A stretch of DNA of 64,000 bases from Bisporella sp. PMI_857 (Eukaryota > Ascomycota > Leotiomycetes > Helotiales > Helotiaceae), in the NCBI GenBank assembly GCA_021307315.1, contig JAJSPD010000033.1, positions 310,001-374,000 of the forward strand, read 5' to 3'. The notes under the pieces are model-generated. The model was not told where the DNA came from and did no database searches. It was given only the letters and a program-made list of their open reading frames with translations. Shown one piece after another: positions 21,680 through 32,618 of this stretch. The translations under genes were made by a program, and so were the position numbers. Positions within the stretch are counted from its first letter, which is position 1. The number at the start of each line of letters is the position of its first letter.

Positions 21680-23299
21680 ATGATTCTCTCTACCAATCTC
21701 TTGTTCCTCTCCCTGGCTTGTGCTCGGCTTGCCTTTGCTAGTCTAACTAGCTGCTCTTGCTCGGCTGCAGCCTTGTCTGAAGCCTTGCTCGGTAATTCTG
21801 AGCTTTTATCAGTTAGATTTGTTCCCGCTGGCGGCTCCTTTGGAGAAGGTACTGCGAACATTCCCTTCCCTACAAACCCAACCAATTTGCCAGCGAACTG
21901 CGCTATTATCGTCAATGTCACCACGTCACCAGTTTCCTCTTTCCGATTCGGCCTCTTCCTTCCTACTACCACCTGGAACGAACGCTTCCTTACTGTCGGT
22001 AACGGCGGCTTTTCCGGCGGTATCAATTGGCTAGACATGGGCTCTGGCCTGCGTTATGGGTTCGCTGTCGCATCCACCGACACGGGCCACAACTCCTCTA
22101 TTTTTGACGCGTCGTGGGCCTTTGATAACGAAGAGACACGCGAAGACTTCGGCTTCCGCGCGATTCATGAAACCGCAGTCATCACTAAAGAAATTATCAA
22201 GCGCTTCTACAATGCACCGCCTAAATTTTCATATTATTCCGGCTGCTCAATGGGGGGCAGACAAGGACTAAAGGATGCACAGAAATTCCCTGAAGACTTC
22301 GATGGCATGTTGATTGGGGCTCCTGCCTGGTGGCTCAAAAGGTTTTCTCCGTGGATCACGAAGCTCGGTATTTCCAACCTTCCCATCGATGCTCCCAATC
22401 GTATCCCCCTGCAATTACTTTCCACTATTGGCGCCGAGGTTACCAGGCAATGCGATGGTGTCGATGGCGTGGTGGATGGCATTGTCAGCGCCCCTGACGA
22501 ATGCAATTTCGATCTAAGTCCTCTTCTCTGCGGCTACAGTTCGTTTTCTGAATGCTTTACAAATGAGCAAGCCCAGACTGCGAAGGAGTTTTACAACGAT
22601 TACATGGTCAAGGGCAAGCTCATGTTCCCTGGCCTGGAGCTTAGTTCTGAGGAGCAGTGGGCCCTTTTGTTTTCCGGGGAGGAACCAAATCCACTCGGGT
22701 CGGATTATATCAAATACTTCCTCCTTAACGACCCTGACTGGCGTTACCAGGACTACACAGACGACATTATTCTTCTTGCCGATCGTCTTGACCCTGGCCA
22801 AAATACCGCCGACTCGTACGACATGTCCGATTTCCGGAACCAAGGCAGCAAAATTATCATGTACCACGGCATGTCGGACGGCGTGATCCCGTCACGAAGT
22901 TCCAATATTTTCTATGAGAAGGTGGCAGCTACCATGGGAGGAGCGGGAAGTCTCAGCAATTGGTTCCGGTTTTTCTTGGTTCCTGGCCTGCAACATTGCG
23001 TCGGAACAGCTGTGGGTGCGCCATGGTATGTGGCGGGACCGAACCAAGCTGGAGTGGTCGGAACCGATATATTTTCTGTCCCTGGCTTCTCCGATCCCAA
23101 GCATGATGTCATGCTTGCTCTGATGGAATGGGTGGAGGATGGGACCGCGGTTGACAGTTTAGTGGCAACAGCATGGATTGAGCCACTGAACACTACCTCC
23201 GGTGTCAAGCGTCAAAGGCCTATATGCTCGTTTCCAGCTCGTGCTGTCTGGGACCAGACAGGAGATGTCAACTCTGCTAATAGTTGGTTGTGTCGTTAA
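21680..23299 (+). CDS. Tannase/feruloyl esterase family secreted esterase
   Basis: 539 aa, no intron. The ATG at 21680 is preferred because it gives an N-terminal signal peptide (MILSTNLLFLSLACARLAFA); an ATG at 21644 would add 12 residues in front of it. Family hallmarks: the nucleophile elbow GCSMGG with the adjacent Cys, the acid in YHGMSDGVIP and the catalytic His in GLQHC, giving the CS-D-HC arrangement in which the two cysteines bridge the triad. A calcium-loop-like segment CDGVDGVVDGIVSAP is also typical. Expected action: extracellular hydrolysis of gallate or hydroxycinnamate esters of plant polymers. Frame and active site look intact. A copia element ends 79 bp upstream, so the native promoter has probably been displaced. 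The 23300-23568 stretch downstream contains no other gene. Confidence 0.9.
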   Translation: MILSTNLLFLSLACARLAFASLTSCSCSAAALSEALLGNSELLSVRFVPAGGSFGEGTANIPFPTNPTNLPANCAIIVNVTTSPVSSFRFGLFLPTTTWNERFLTVGNGGFSGGINWLDMGSGLRYGFAVASTDTGHNSSIFDASWAFDNEETREDFGFRAIHETAVITKEIIKRFYNAPPKFSYYSGCSMGGRQGLKDAQKFPEDFDGMLIGAPAWWLKRFSPWITKLGISNLPIDAPNRIPLQLLSTIGAEVTRQCDGVDGVVDGIVSAPDECNFDLSPLLCGYSSFSECFTNEQAQTAKEFYNDYMVKGKLMFPGLELSSEEQWALLFSGEEPNPLGSDYIKYFLLNDPDWRYQDYTDDIILLADRLDPGQNTADSYDMSDFRNQGSKIIMYHGMSDGVIPSRSSNIFYEKVAATMGGAGSLSNWFRFFLVPGLQHCVGTAVGAPWYVAGPNQAGVVGTDIFSVPGFSDPKHDVMLALMEWVEDGTAVDSLVATAWIEPLNTTSGVKRQRPICSFPARAVWDQTGDVNSANSWLCR

Positions 23300-23568
23300 C
23301 TCTTCATGTAGCCCTATTGTTTCTCCTTACGCATCAAGAACACAATAGACGGGTGTGAGACCTGTATTAACCATATTCGTTCCACCTCATCTAGCCGTGT
23401 TGTTTTGCACCACTGGTGTGTCTATTTGTTAAGATTACAATCGCAATAAGTAATACATTTATTTCCTTTAATAAACTTTTAACTTGGCATTGTATATCTT
23501 TTTACTCTAGGATTGCCTAGGACCGTAACATATTTATTGCAAAATTTCTTTGTATCAATATATATATG

Positions 23569-23806
23569 TGTTGGTATAAAGTCCAAAGTCGTGTGAATGT
23601 CCCATGACGCACAGGCCACCACCTGAATGTATTTAAGTTCTCGCTCGTAGGATGTAAACTTAGAACAATCAAGAACAAGTCAACCACCTGCAACGAGCAC
23701 ATATAGCACTGCGCTGAGATCGTGGTGCTACGTGCCCCGTGGGTAACCGACTTAAGCAATTGCACGTCATCAATACAAAGAAGTGTCACAGAGAGTGATA
23801 CAAACA
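23569..23806 (+). repeat. Solo LTR, family E copy 2
   Basis: 238 bp, TGTTGGTATAAAG to GTGATACAAACA. Flanks ATATG and ATATA differ at one base. It resembles 15883-16089 in inverted orientation. It lies right beside the cut-off end of the MDR pseudogene. Confidence 0.75.
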
Positions 23807-23862
23807 ATATATATACACCTTGACGCTACTTCGGCTTTTTTCTAATAAAAGTCTTCGGTGAT

Positions 23863-24550
23863 TTATAACGAAATAGCAAACTTATGCAGTCTGTCAAGTA
23901 CAAATACCTGCCCCCAATTTCTGACCCAAGAGCCTGGCTCATTCTTTGAGATGTGCGCATCTGGCTGGATTTGAACAATACCGCCCACTACTATAAGCGT
24001 CAGGTAGACTCCCGTTGGAATAGATTCCATCGAGTTCCAGTCATCTAACGTCCGCCTATTTCCCACTATGCCAGTCATACAAACGATACTACCTTGCTTC
24101 GCACACCGCATAAAGTCGTCCAAGGTCATCGTGCCAACAAAGTCTAGGACTTTGTTAGCGCTTCCTGGCCAGATCCTAAGCACCTCCCTTATAATCTTTC
24201 AGTGTTAATGACTATTTCTCTAGCGCCAGATTATTTTGTAAGATCAGCAACGTCCTTGCTATTTCTTCGTGTTGTAGCCGTGACCGTTGCTCCGTGATCA
24301 GAGGCGAGAGAACCGGCAGCGAGACTTACGCTAGCTGTACCACCCGGATCAAGAGTCTGTTGCTTTCGCTTAGTTTTAGCGATTTGAACAATGATCCATA
24401 CGCAGTTTGTAACATCTCCGGCATTGCGCCGAGGATGTCCCAGCCGAGCCCGTCGGCATTTGGGAAGGAAGGGCGCTGATCGGCGGCAATTAAAGGGCGA
24501 ACTATCGAGGAACTGCGCAAATCGTTTGTCTCTAAATTGAAATAACGCAA
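23863..24550 (-). pseudogene. Zinc-type MDR (quinone oxidoreductase-like) remnant
   Basis: The minus strand shows, in order, PEMLQTAYGSLFKSLKL (24326-24550), a degraded nucleotide-binding segment with HGATVTATT (about 24290) in another frame, and NKVLDFVGTMTLDDFMR...GSIVCMTGIVGN (23863-24183). These are middle and C-terminal blocks of the medium-chain dehydrogenase/quinone reductase family. The N-terminal catalytic domain is missing, frames change at least twice, and the C-terminus is cut near the family E LTR. Confidence 0.7.
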
Positions 24551-25010
24551 AGAAATCTGCGGTTACAGAAGGTTGATGGCACTAAGAGGGGCATTAGGCG
24601 TTACATATATGCGGTGGTTGGCCTGTGGCGGTGGGTTTTCAATTATTTTAGCTGAGCAAAATCAAAAACGATAACGAAAACGAAAGCGATAACGAAAGCG
24701 ATAACGAAAACGAAAACGAGTTATGTTCACAGTTAGATATCCCAGAAGGCCCCGAAAAGCTAGTTAAGCACGCCTGAAATTTGTAATCGCTTGCAATTCG
24801 GTTATGCCCTGAATCGTGATATACACCTATTTTGAGAAGTGAGTTTTGGAACCCCATTTTAGAGAATATCCCCAGATGGCAGCGGGAATCGCACTCACGT
24901 TGTTGCTGAATATATAAATTCCACCTTAATGCTACAGGTTTGACTCGCTCGACTCCATTATCCATGACATTTAATCGCCGCCGTGTGCTGGGACAGCGAC
25001 CGACAACAAG
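24551..25010. other. Intergenic with hexamer array
   Basis: No gene seen. It contains the CGATAA/CGAAAA array at 24669-24720 and presumably the promoter of the hydrolase that starts at 25011. Confidence 0.5.
24669..24720 (+). repeat. Hexamer array (ACGATA/ACGAAA)n
   Basis: About nine hexamers drawn from ACGATA, ACGAAA and GCGATA, followed by GTTAT. A second array of the same type with a GTTAT end is at 38767-38857. Confidence 0.8.
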
Positions 25011-26053
25011 ATGTTCAATAAGCTTGAGCCGTTCGAGCGCGCTGATGTAATCTATAAAACTCTCAATACCACTCCTTTTAAGGCGGCCGTTCTCGTACCT
25101 AAAACAAGTCTACCTTCTCGAAACAACCCGCATCCTGTACTTGTTCACTTCCATGGCGGTGGACTCGTTATGGGAGCCACCTTGGATCCTGTTATGTTAC
25201 CACACTGGTACTTCACTCCCCAGCACTATATTGATTGTAGATATAACTAAGCCCGATAGGCTCGTGCAGTTTGGGGCATCTTTAGATGCTGTTATAGTGT
25301 CGCCTGAGTACCGACTTCTTCCAGAAGCCAGTGGTGCAGATATCCTTGATGATCTTGCACATTTCTGGGACTGGGTACACAAATTTCTTCCATCTGTCCT
25401 TTCCGAAAGATGGCCTGGCCACTCATTGAATCTTGATCGAATAGCTGTAGCCGGAGAAAGCGCCGGCGGGTACCTTGCACTGCAGTCTGCCTCGATTTTC
25501 TCTGCCGCGGGGATCAAACTTGTCATGGCACAGTACTGTGCCCTAGATATTGAGAATCCTGCATACAACCCAGCACCAATCACCCCTCCTACAGACGACT
25601 ATCTACATACGTACTTGAAAAGCATCAAGCCAGGCTCTGTCAGGTTGTCTTCACCTTTCCCCGAAAAATGGGAGCTGGCCCAGGCAATTCTGAACGCAGG
25701 GCGTCACCGAGAATTTATTGGGCCCGACGAACGCATGAACATACGTCGAAATATACGCCGAGCAGAAAGGCTTCCTGCGATGTGGATAGCGCAAGGCATG
25801 GATGATGACCTCGTGAGTACTCGTTCACCTCCAGCAAGTCGAAGCAATGAAGAAGCTGCCCATGACTAATGCTTGCTTGCGTCAGCTTCCGAAACCCTTG
25901 GTGGACGACCTCGTAGCCTATATTCGTGAGACCCATCCTGAGACACCTCTGATTTACAGCGTTCAGCCTGGTGGCCACGGGTTCGATGTGGCGCATACCT
26001 TAGAGAATCCGTGGGTTGCGACAGGAGTAGAATTCGCTAGGAAGTACTGGTGA
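25011..26053 (+). CDS. Alpha/beta hydrolase (HSL/abhydrolase_3-type esterase)
   Basis: Three exons fit: 25011-25207, 25260-25812 and 25886-26053, giving 305 aa. Intron 1 (52 bp, GTACTT to GATAG, TAACTAA branch-like site) rejoins a Trp codon and gives the family spacing between HW and the VIVSPEYR strand. Intron 2 (73 bp) is GTGAGT to GTCAG with a GACTAAT branch site. Motifs: oxyanion-hole HGGG (HFHGGGLVMG), nucleophile elbow GESAGG, acid in QGMDDDL and catalytic His in GGHGFD. An intracellular esterase/lipase-like enzyme; substrate unknown. With the nearby BVMO it could cleave an ester or lactone product, which is inference from position only. Confidence 0.85.
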
Positions 26054-26211
26054 AAGGTTGCTATTGGGATCAGTAAACCGGCCTGTAGCCATCATCATCA
26101 TCACCATCAAGGGGAGGGGTTAATTATTGCCCTTCGAGGTCACCAACTTCTACCAAATTGCACTTCTACATGCAATGGGCCGCCGTAGTCATTTCCACCA
26201 AGGCGGGCGCG

Positions 26212-26520
26212 TCAACCTCCTACAGTATGAATGATGTTAAACCTCCACTCAATTGCAACCGTGATTAGCTTCGCCATCTGTCGTGCCAATCTTCCCTGGT
26301 CACCCTCAGCGATGATAATGCGTAGTGGACGATTTTGAAACCATCGCGGCCATTCACTAGTGCGTAGCCACTTGGTATTCTCGTCGTGTTCAAGCTCAAG
26401 TGTCTGCTCTACAGATCCTGCATCATCATCGACAAGCCGCTGCTCCTCTTCTATCTCCATCTTCACCATAGTGAGCTCTTCATCAGTTGGATTTGTCTTA
26501 GTAGGACATTCAAGTACGTC
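26212..26520 (-). pseudogene. Fragment of an unplaced repeated fungal ORF
   Basis: The open minus strand reads MVKMEIEEEQRLVDDDAGSV, then DENTKWLRTSEWPRWFQNRPL. The same frame extends upstream to about 26520 (DVLECPTKTNPTDEEL). The WLR-x-W-PRWF-x-NRPL pattern recalls large repeated helicase-associated proteins of fungi, but I cannot name the family with confidence. It abuts the truncated transporter. Confidence 0.35.
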
Positions 26521-26539
26521 AGAACTACCACCGCAATCC

Positions 26540-26890
26540 CTAGCCCACGATGACTTGGGCGATAATCATATGCGGGAGGGAAATTGACGACGCTTGGAGG
26601 GCCCCACCGGTGATGACGAACACACATGCCAACATAATGGTTCTTTTTCTACCAAGATGATCACCGATAAAAATGGTCATCAGGGCTCCAAGGATACAGC
26701 CTATGTCGTATGTTGACACAATCTGCCCCTGAATGGTTGGTGGCGGATTTTTGAATATCGACAAGAACTGCGGATTGCTAAGAATACCTCCGAAAACACG
26801 TTGGTCAAATCCAAAGAGCATGAAGGCGACGCCGCATGTGAGGGTGATGCCAATAGTCTGGGAATGGCCCTCAAATTCGGTGAGCCACAT
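26540..26890 (-). pseudogene. MFS sugar transporter, N-terminal fragment
   Basis: 116 residues from ATG 26890 match the N-terminus of fungal sugar/hexose-type MFS transporters: FGFDQRVFGGIL in TM1, IQGQIVSTYDIGCILGAL in TM2 and the signature loop GDHLGRKRTIML. Family members have about 500 residues and 12 membrane helices; this one stops after about three helices, where unrelated sequence (26212-26520) begins. A remnant, probably cut by insertion or deletion. Confidence 0.75.
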
Positions 26891-27429
26891 GAGGAATAGA
26901 GGACTAAATTTTCGGAATCTGTGGGGTTATAGTAAGGTGGTCTGTGAAGAGGAGTAGGCGGAGGAACACAAACGAGAACAGATTTCAAGAATCAGACCTT
27001 AAGTCGCGAGTAATTCAAGCGTTTTGGAAAGAGTCTTGAGTGATATGTGGTGACAAAATAATGAGCTTGGCACTTCTTCTATATGCAGGTATCATTTACA
27101 CAAGGTGATACATCACTATTTATGGTTCATCGTACCAGGCACAAGTAAACCATCAATGTTCCTTAGTGTCTAGTTCCCCACCCTTTAGTCAATTGCGGAG
27201 CCGATAGTATTGGCTTGCACCGGAAGTGACGCATATAACCTTCGGTCATGTCGGGGAACGCATAATATCGTCTGAGACATCACGAGTTCGAGTAGATAGT
27301 TAACCTGTCAGGTGGTTGGAGCGTGGAAATTAGGCCAACTGATTTTCACATGACCACATAGGCGATCTCAGTACATGCTCTCCTGGTTGCAGTTGTACAT
27401 GTGTACGTGGCACATCTAAATTGTAGTTC
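26891..27429. other. Intergenic
   Basis: No coding or repeat feature recognised. It lies between the starts of two leftward genes, so it may have held the transporter promoter. Confidence 0.5.
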
Positions 27430-28640
27430 TCAAAGATGAAGTTTTGGAAGTGTGATCAACTGCTTGCAAGCACATTTTCTATACTCCGCAAGCTTTGAGG
27501 GTTGGATTAGAATCTTCACATGCTCCGCCTTGTTATTGATGAGCTCCAAGAAGCCACCCTGAACTATATATTCAAGAGGCACAATTGACGTAATCACGTC
27601 CTCAGCCGCCAATTTTCCACTCATGAACGCTCCGAGAACATCTTCAAAGCCCTCGTTGGTGTAACAGATCCTGCCCATCAGTTTGACCACCTTAAGGAAG
27701 GAGCTATCTGGATTAATGAGAAGGGGCTTTTCGTGGATCGCAACGTTGAAAACAACACCACCAGGTTTGACACCAACAGCGCAGTATCCAGCGTCGACTG
27801 AATGCCCGTTGCATCAAAAGCAATATCTGCTCCATCTCCCATGAGACTGGGTGCGGTGTCCACAATTGTGTTTCCAGAGCCACCATCGCTTGAGGATTTT
27901 GCGAGCGGATTTACCACTAAATCTGCCCCAAACTTCTCAGCTTGACGCGACCTTGATTCAGTCACTTAGCTGATGATGACTTTTCTCACCCCCTTAGCTC
28001 TCAGCAGGAGAAGCAGAGCAAGTCCTATGGGGCCTACGCCCAGGATGACCACATCTTGACCGTGGTTAAACCCAGATATTCGGATCATATGGGATACAAC
28101 GGCCAAGGGCTCCGCAAACGCAGCAACCCTCAGCGTCACGCCTTCAGGAACAGGTATGCAACTGCACGGCTTGACAACAATTTCGTCAGCGAATCCTCCT
28201 CCACGAGCGCTCAGCCCGTAGCACGCCCCAGCTTTTGCATATGTTTCTTCGCCTTGACTGGCAGATTGAACAGTCCTCCTTTCCGTGATGTCTATCGTCC
28301 ATCGAGGGATTGATGGCGACATTCTGGCCAATCTTGAGTTCCGTAATGGCGGAGCCAACCTCGGTAATGGTGCCGGACATCTCGTGGCCCATGACCACAG
28401 GCAGCTCAACACCAGTGCGGGGGCTCTTTTGGCATGGAAGAGGCAGGAATATTGGTGCTCCGAGATACTCGTGAACATCTGAGCCGTAGATCCCACAGTA
28501 GGCGATTTTAACCCGGACATCATCCTTCCCACAAGGCCTACTAAAATATCAGTTGCGCAGTAGGGATACAAGAAAGAATATAGGGGATACTTACTGCACT
28601 TCTACATGTTCAACTCTGACATCACGGTAGGCGTGAAAAA
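27430..28640 (-). pseudogene. Sorbitol/butanediol dehydrogenase-like zinc MDR, decayed
   Basis: Nearly the whole gene is visible on the minus strand but in pieces. A short first exon (VFHAYRDVRVEHVEV, about 28600-28640) with a GTAAGT donor leads to RPCGKDDVRVKIAYCGIYGSD, where the catalytic-zinc Cys of CGICGSD has become Tyr. Then come MGHEMSGTITEVGSA (zinc His/Glu), EDCSICQS (structural zinc cysteines), GGGFADEIVV, GVGPIGLALLLLL (NAD-binding) and, after a stop at 27966, AEKFGADLVV and MGRICYTNEGFEDVL to 27430. At least three frameshifts and one stop separate these. Would have oxidised a polyol or secondary alcohol with NAD. Confidence 0.82.
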
Positions 28641-29487
28641 CGGAGAGCTTGGATGACTGTCATAGTGATCAGGATGTTCTGCGTGTGGTGAAGCTTCTAA
28701 GGTCTCAGTCGAGACCAAAAAGTGCGATGACAATGCTTTCAGTCTTCAGACTAGAAGACGAATAGCACCGCTGTGGGTCGATAAGACTGATCCAATTGTC
28801 GGAAGAGCGAGCCTTTAGTAAGGCGGGGAACTCGTTGCTTGATTAGTTAGTTGTAGAGTACCCGTCGGAAGTTGTATAATGCAACCCAGGAACGGTCTGA
28901 GCGTGGGTGTCTCGCTGCCGAGCAACGTACAAGGAAACGCACATTGCCTTGGAATTCTGGAGTGTTCGGGGACTTTGCGGTCTGCGGAGGCGGAGAGGAC
29001 AAGGAAGCCCCTTGATCGACGATTCGGCATTATGGGGGGTGCGGGGTTAGCGATTCCAATTGAGACATGTCTGAGGGGGTGTAGTTGTATGAATAAGAAT
29101 TTTAACAACCTGCGACAACGAGATTTTTGCCTCCCGCACAGAAATGCGTTTAAAGCAGTCGGGATATAGACCACCATATGCAGTAGAGCGCTAGGGCGAT
29201 TAACGGTTAGGTGGCTCAGATAAGACCTTAGCTTCTAGCCACAATCACATCCTAGCTTTGATCTTACCCTGCTTCCGAGCTTCGGCCAATATGGGGACCG
29301 GCCCTGCAAACATTGTCGCGTGAACCCGGGGTTCAAGTTGTCTCCGAAATGGACAGGGAAATGACTATTGCAGTTGTACTTACTCTTCGACAAATGGGCG
29401 GCTTTAGCTGGTAGTCCTGGATTCACAACGACGCGAGCTTGACTAGTTTACCTTCCATCACAGATTTGTGGGTTGAAGATCCAAATC
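28641..29487. other. Intergenic between pseudogene and BVMO
   Basis: No gene supported. The overlapping frames on both strands at 28815-29177 have no motif. The region should contain the divergent promoter of the BVMO and, formerly, the dehydrogenase. Confidence 0.5.
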
Positions 29488-31232
29488 ATGACAATCGCGA
29501 TGGAGCCCCAATATCTTGACGCTCTGGTCGTCGGTGCTGGCTTTGGGGGGATCTATCAACTCAAGAAGCTGCTTGATCAAGGCCTCAATGTCAAGGGAAT
29601 TGATTTGGCGGACGACGTCGGAGGCACTTGGTACTGGAATCGCTATCCAGGCGCCATGTCTGAGTAAGTAAACTGGTCAGCGGCTATCTTATCTCCACAA
29701 AACGCAGCCCAGCTGATTTGACCAGTACCATGTCTTTCCTATACAGATATTCCTGGGACCATGAAGATCTTGTGTCATACCCATGGAGTCACCACTATCT
29801 CCAAAGCCCAGAAATTCTAGAATATCTGAAGCATGTTAAGAAGCACGATCTACGAAAGCATTTTCAGTTCGAAACGGAACTTGTCTCTGCGCAATGGAAC
29901 GAAGAAGAGCGCCGATGGGTCGTCACGCTATCGAAAAAAGAGGTCCTGAAAGTTAAGTATCTCGTCACAGCGCTCGGCTTGCTCTCCAAAACCAATTTCC
30001 CGGCTATTCCAGGCCTCGAAACGTTCGGAGGCGAGCTCTTCCACACCGCCCGATGGCCCAAAGATGTGGACCTCAAAGGTAAGCGTGTAGGCGTTATTGG
30101 TAACGGCTCGACAGGCGTGCAGCTCATCACAGCAATTGCCAAAGCCGAAGAGGTCAAGCAACTGCTCTCATTCCAGCGCAACCCACAGTATAGCGTCCCA
30201 GCCGGCAATGGTCCTGTACCTGCTCAGCATCGCAAACATTTGAATGAGACATACGATCAACTCTGGGACCAAGCCAAAAATAGCCTGTTCGCCTATAGCT
30301 TTGATGAGGAGCTCAACCGACCGGTCGCTAGTGTCAGCCCTGCTGAGCGTGAGCGTATCTTCGAGGAGGCATGGCAGCAAGGCAATGGTTTCCGCTTTAT
30401 GTTTTGGACTTTTAGTGATATAACAGTCAACGAAGAGGCGAACATCGCGGCTTCTGATTTCATCAAAAGCAAGATCCGCCAGACGGTCAAGGATCCGGAG
30501 AAAGCCAGGAAGCTGTGTCCGACAGAATGGTACGCTCGAAGGCCGCTGTGCGACAGTGGGTATTACGAACAATTCAACCGCGAGAATGTTGATATCGTGG
30601 ATATTAAGTCTAATCCTATCACTGAGATTACCCTGACCGGCATTAAAACTGCAGATGGCGAGCTGTACGAGCTCGACGTCATCATCTGTGCAACTGGGTT
30701 TGATGCTGTTGACGGGAATTATACACGTATTGCCATACAGGGACGAAATGGCGAGACGTTGAAAGATCACTGGTCCAAGATGGGGCCGACGTCGTACCTT
30801 GGTTTCTCAGTGCCTAATTTTCCAAATCTCTTCATGATCACTGGTCCGAACGGCCCGTTTTCCAATCTCCCTCCTGCAATTGAGTGTCATGTCGAGATTA
30901 TCAGCGACCTGATCGCAAGGGCCGAAAGGAATGAGCTTCCAAAGGCTGTTAATGGCACCAACGGCGATGCAAACAGCCATGCGACTGGCCACACAAAAAG
31001 CCACACCAATGGCATTGTCGAGGCACTCCCCGAGGCAGAGCAAGAATGGACGGAGCGATGCGACATGCTGAGCTCGCACAGTCTCTCCCGGCGTATTGAT
31101 TCTTGGGTATTTGGAAAAAATGTGCCCGGGAAGAAGAGAACTACGATGTTTTTCTTTGCGGGACTAGGCCCGTACAGGAGGATTGTGAAGGAGATTTTGG
31201 ATGATGATTTGAAAGGCTTCAGGCGGTATTGA
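29488..31232 (+). CDS. Baeyer-Villiger monooxygenase (flavin-containing)
   Basis: Two exons, 29488-29663 and 29726-31232, joined by a 62-bp GTAAGT...GACCAG intron; 560 aa. Domains: FAD-binding GAGFGG near residue 17 with DVGGTWYWNRYPGA, the BVMO fingerprint FGGELFHTARWP (FxGxxxHTxxWP) in the middle, NADPH-binding GNGSTG just after it, and the ATGFD motif near residue 395. It inserts oxygen next to a ketone to give an ester or lactone using FAD, NADPH and O2. A Ser/Thr/His/Asn-rich low-complexity insertion (about residues 470-490) is unusual but in frame. Upstream in-frame non-ATG codons could lengthen the open frame but are not needed. All cofactor motifs are present, so it is likely functional. 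Confidence 0.9.
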
Positions 31233-31470
31233 GGCAGTAGTGGCATATATAGAACAAGAGTGCTTGTTGTTCTCAGATGTTCATTCCGTACTAGAAGTAG
31301 CGGCGAGCTTGAAGAAGGGGTGCCCTTTAGCTACTTCACAGTATCTATAATTGAGGAGTATTTCAATAAATCTTTCAGCACTTTGGAAGTAATCACAGAT
31401 GGCCATATGAGACACATTTCGAGGGGTATAACCTTTGTTCTAACTATTTAAACACAATCATGCTTGTCAA

Positions 31471-31933
31471 TCATGCTTCAATATCAAGCACCTGCAAAGC
31501 AGCTATGAAAGGAGGAAGTCCAGCACCAAGAGCCAGATGAATGGGATCTTTCAAGGAGTAGTAGTCTCTATCAGCGGCACTTTCGAATTCCGATACAACC
31601 ATATGAGTGTAGCCATTCTTCGAGACGAAAATTTCTGTCAGTTCGATGCTCCAAGGACCACATCGAGTGGCCCTCTGGGTACTTAAGCAGAATTACTCAC
31701 CTGTAGTTCTTCTGGGGAGTTGTCTCGCCCAAGTCGGATGGATTTGATATAATTCTTTTTGGTGTCTGGGTGGACACACCTGGTCTTCAATGATTTCAGA
31801 GAAGCCAACAGCTACCGATGTCAATGGATGCGTACATGATGAGAGCGAGAGAAGGGGCCCGCACTTCATCAATCTTTGCATTGTCAACTTCCGGCTTAAA
31901 CCTGAGTTGGACGACATGAATGACTCCTCCCAT
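31471..31933 (-). CDS. Dabb (stress-responsive alpha/beta barrel) protein, 108 aa
   Basis: A small three-exon gene assembled by eye: 31933-31865, 31811-31701 and 31617-31471 (minus). Both introns are GT-AG (53 and 83 bp) and phase 0. The product starts MGGVIHVVQLRFKPEVD, then has RCVHPDTKKNYIKSI...GRDNSPEELQ and NGYTHMVVSEFESAADRDYY, which match the dimeric alpha/beta barrel (Dabb) pattern from beta-1 to the conserved YTH and DRDYY. Dabb proteins form dimers with a central cavity; some act as polyketide cyclases or in aromatic metabolism. It converges with the BVMO (stop codons about 240 bp apart). No frameshift or stop after splicing. Confidence 0.8.
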
Positions 31934-32618
31934 TTCGGTAGGGAAGTAACTTGGCAAAGGTAGATGAGCTGAAAATAAGGCTTATAGGACAAATATAGTT
32001 CTTAAATTCCTAAACAGAAGCCTCGCGAGCATATTCGTCCACGTACATACGAGACTTGGGAATAAACGCAGTCCACCTGTATACCCCACTTTGGCCACCC
32101 TCCTCCCCCTAAGGTTTAGCTAGCTGATATTACTAACGTATTGCGACGATTGCGAAGTATCGCCCAAATGTCATTGGCGATGAAATTTTCTTCGGACCGA
32201 GAGGACCTGATAAGGGGAAAGGTGGCGCAGAGGCGCTAACACTGTGGGCCGCACCATTTGAGCACGGAGCGGATCGACGGCTATATGATTGAACTAATGA
32301 TTTTTCGGATGCCATTGGCCACCTAGGTTTAAGAATCCATTTATTTGACTTCTTTTAGCGGACAGGTTGACGCTGTAGCAGAGAGGATGACGATGCTGTA
32401 AAAACACACTGGCAAGAGCTTACAAATTCCATCCGACGTTGCCGTATTTGGTTTGAATTTATATCAAGTTATTTTGGTGGTTTACGCAGACTATCTACCA
32501 GGTCTGCTGAGCTTTCCATTGGCTATCTTCAGCCCTTTTGGTATTCATTACGGTTCGCCAATACAACCACATCTTAAGAACTGCTCCTGCGTCATCATCT
32601 ATCTCTTTGTCCAAAACA
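31934..32618. other. Divergent promoter region
   Basis: About 690 bp between the start codons of the Dabb gene (left) and the reductase (right); it may hold a shared bidirectional promoter. No clear binding-site repeats seen. Confidence 0.45.

Noticed and set aside
25208..25251. Reading the hydrolase frame change as a frameshift
   Set aside because: A GT-AG intron 25208-25259 restores the Trp codon, the phase and the family spacing exactly.
28815..29177. Overlapping frames on both strands upstream of the BVMO
   Set aside because: Mutually complementary, no motif, and located in a probable promoter.
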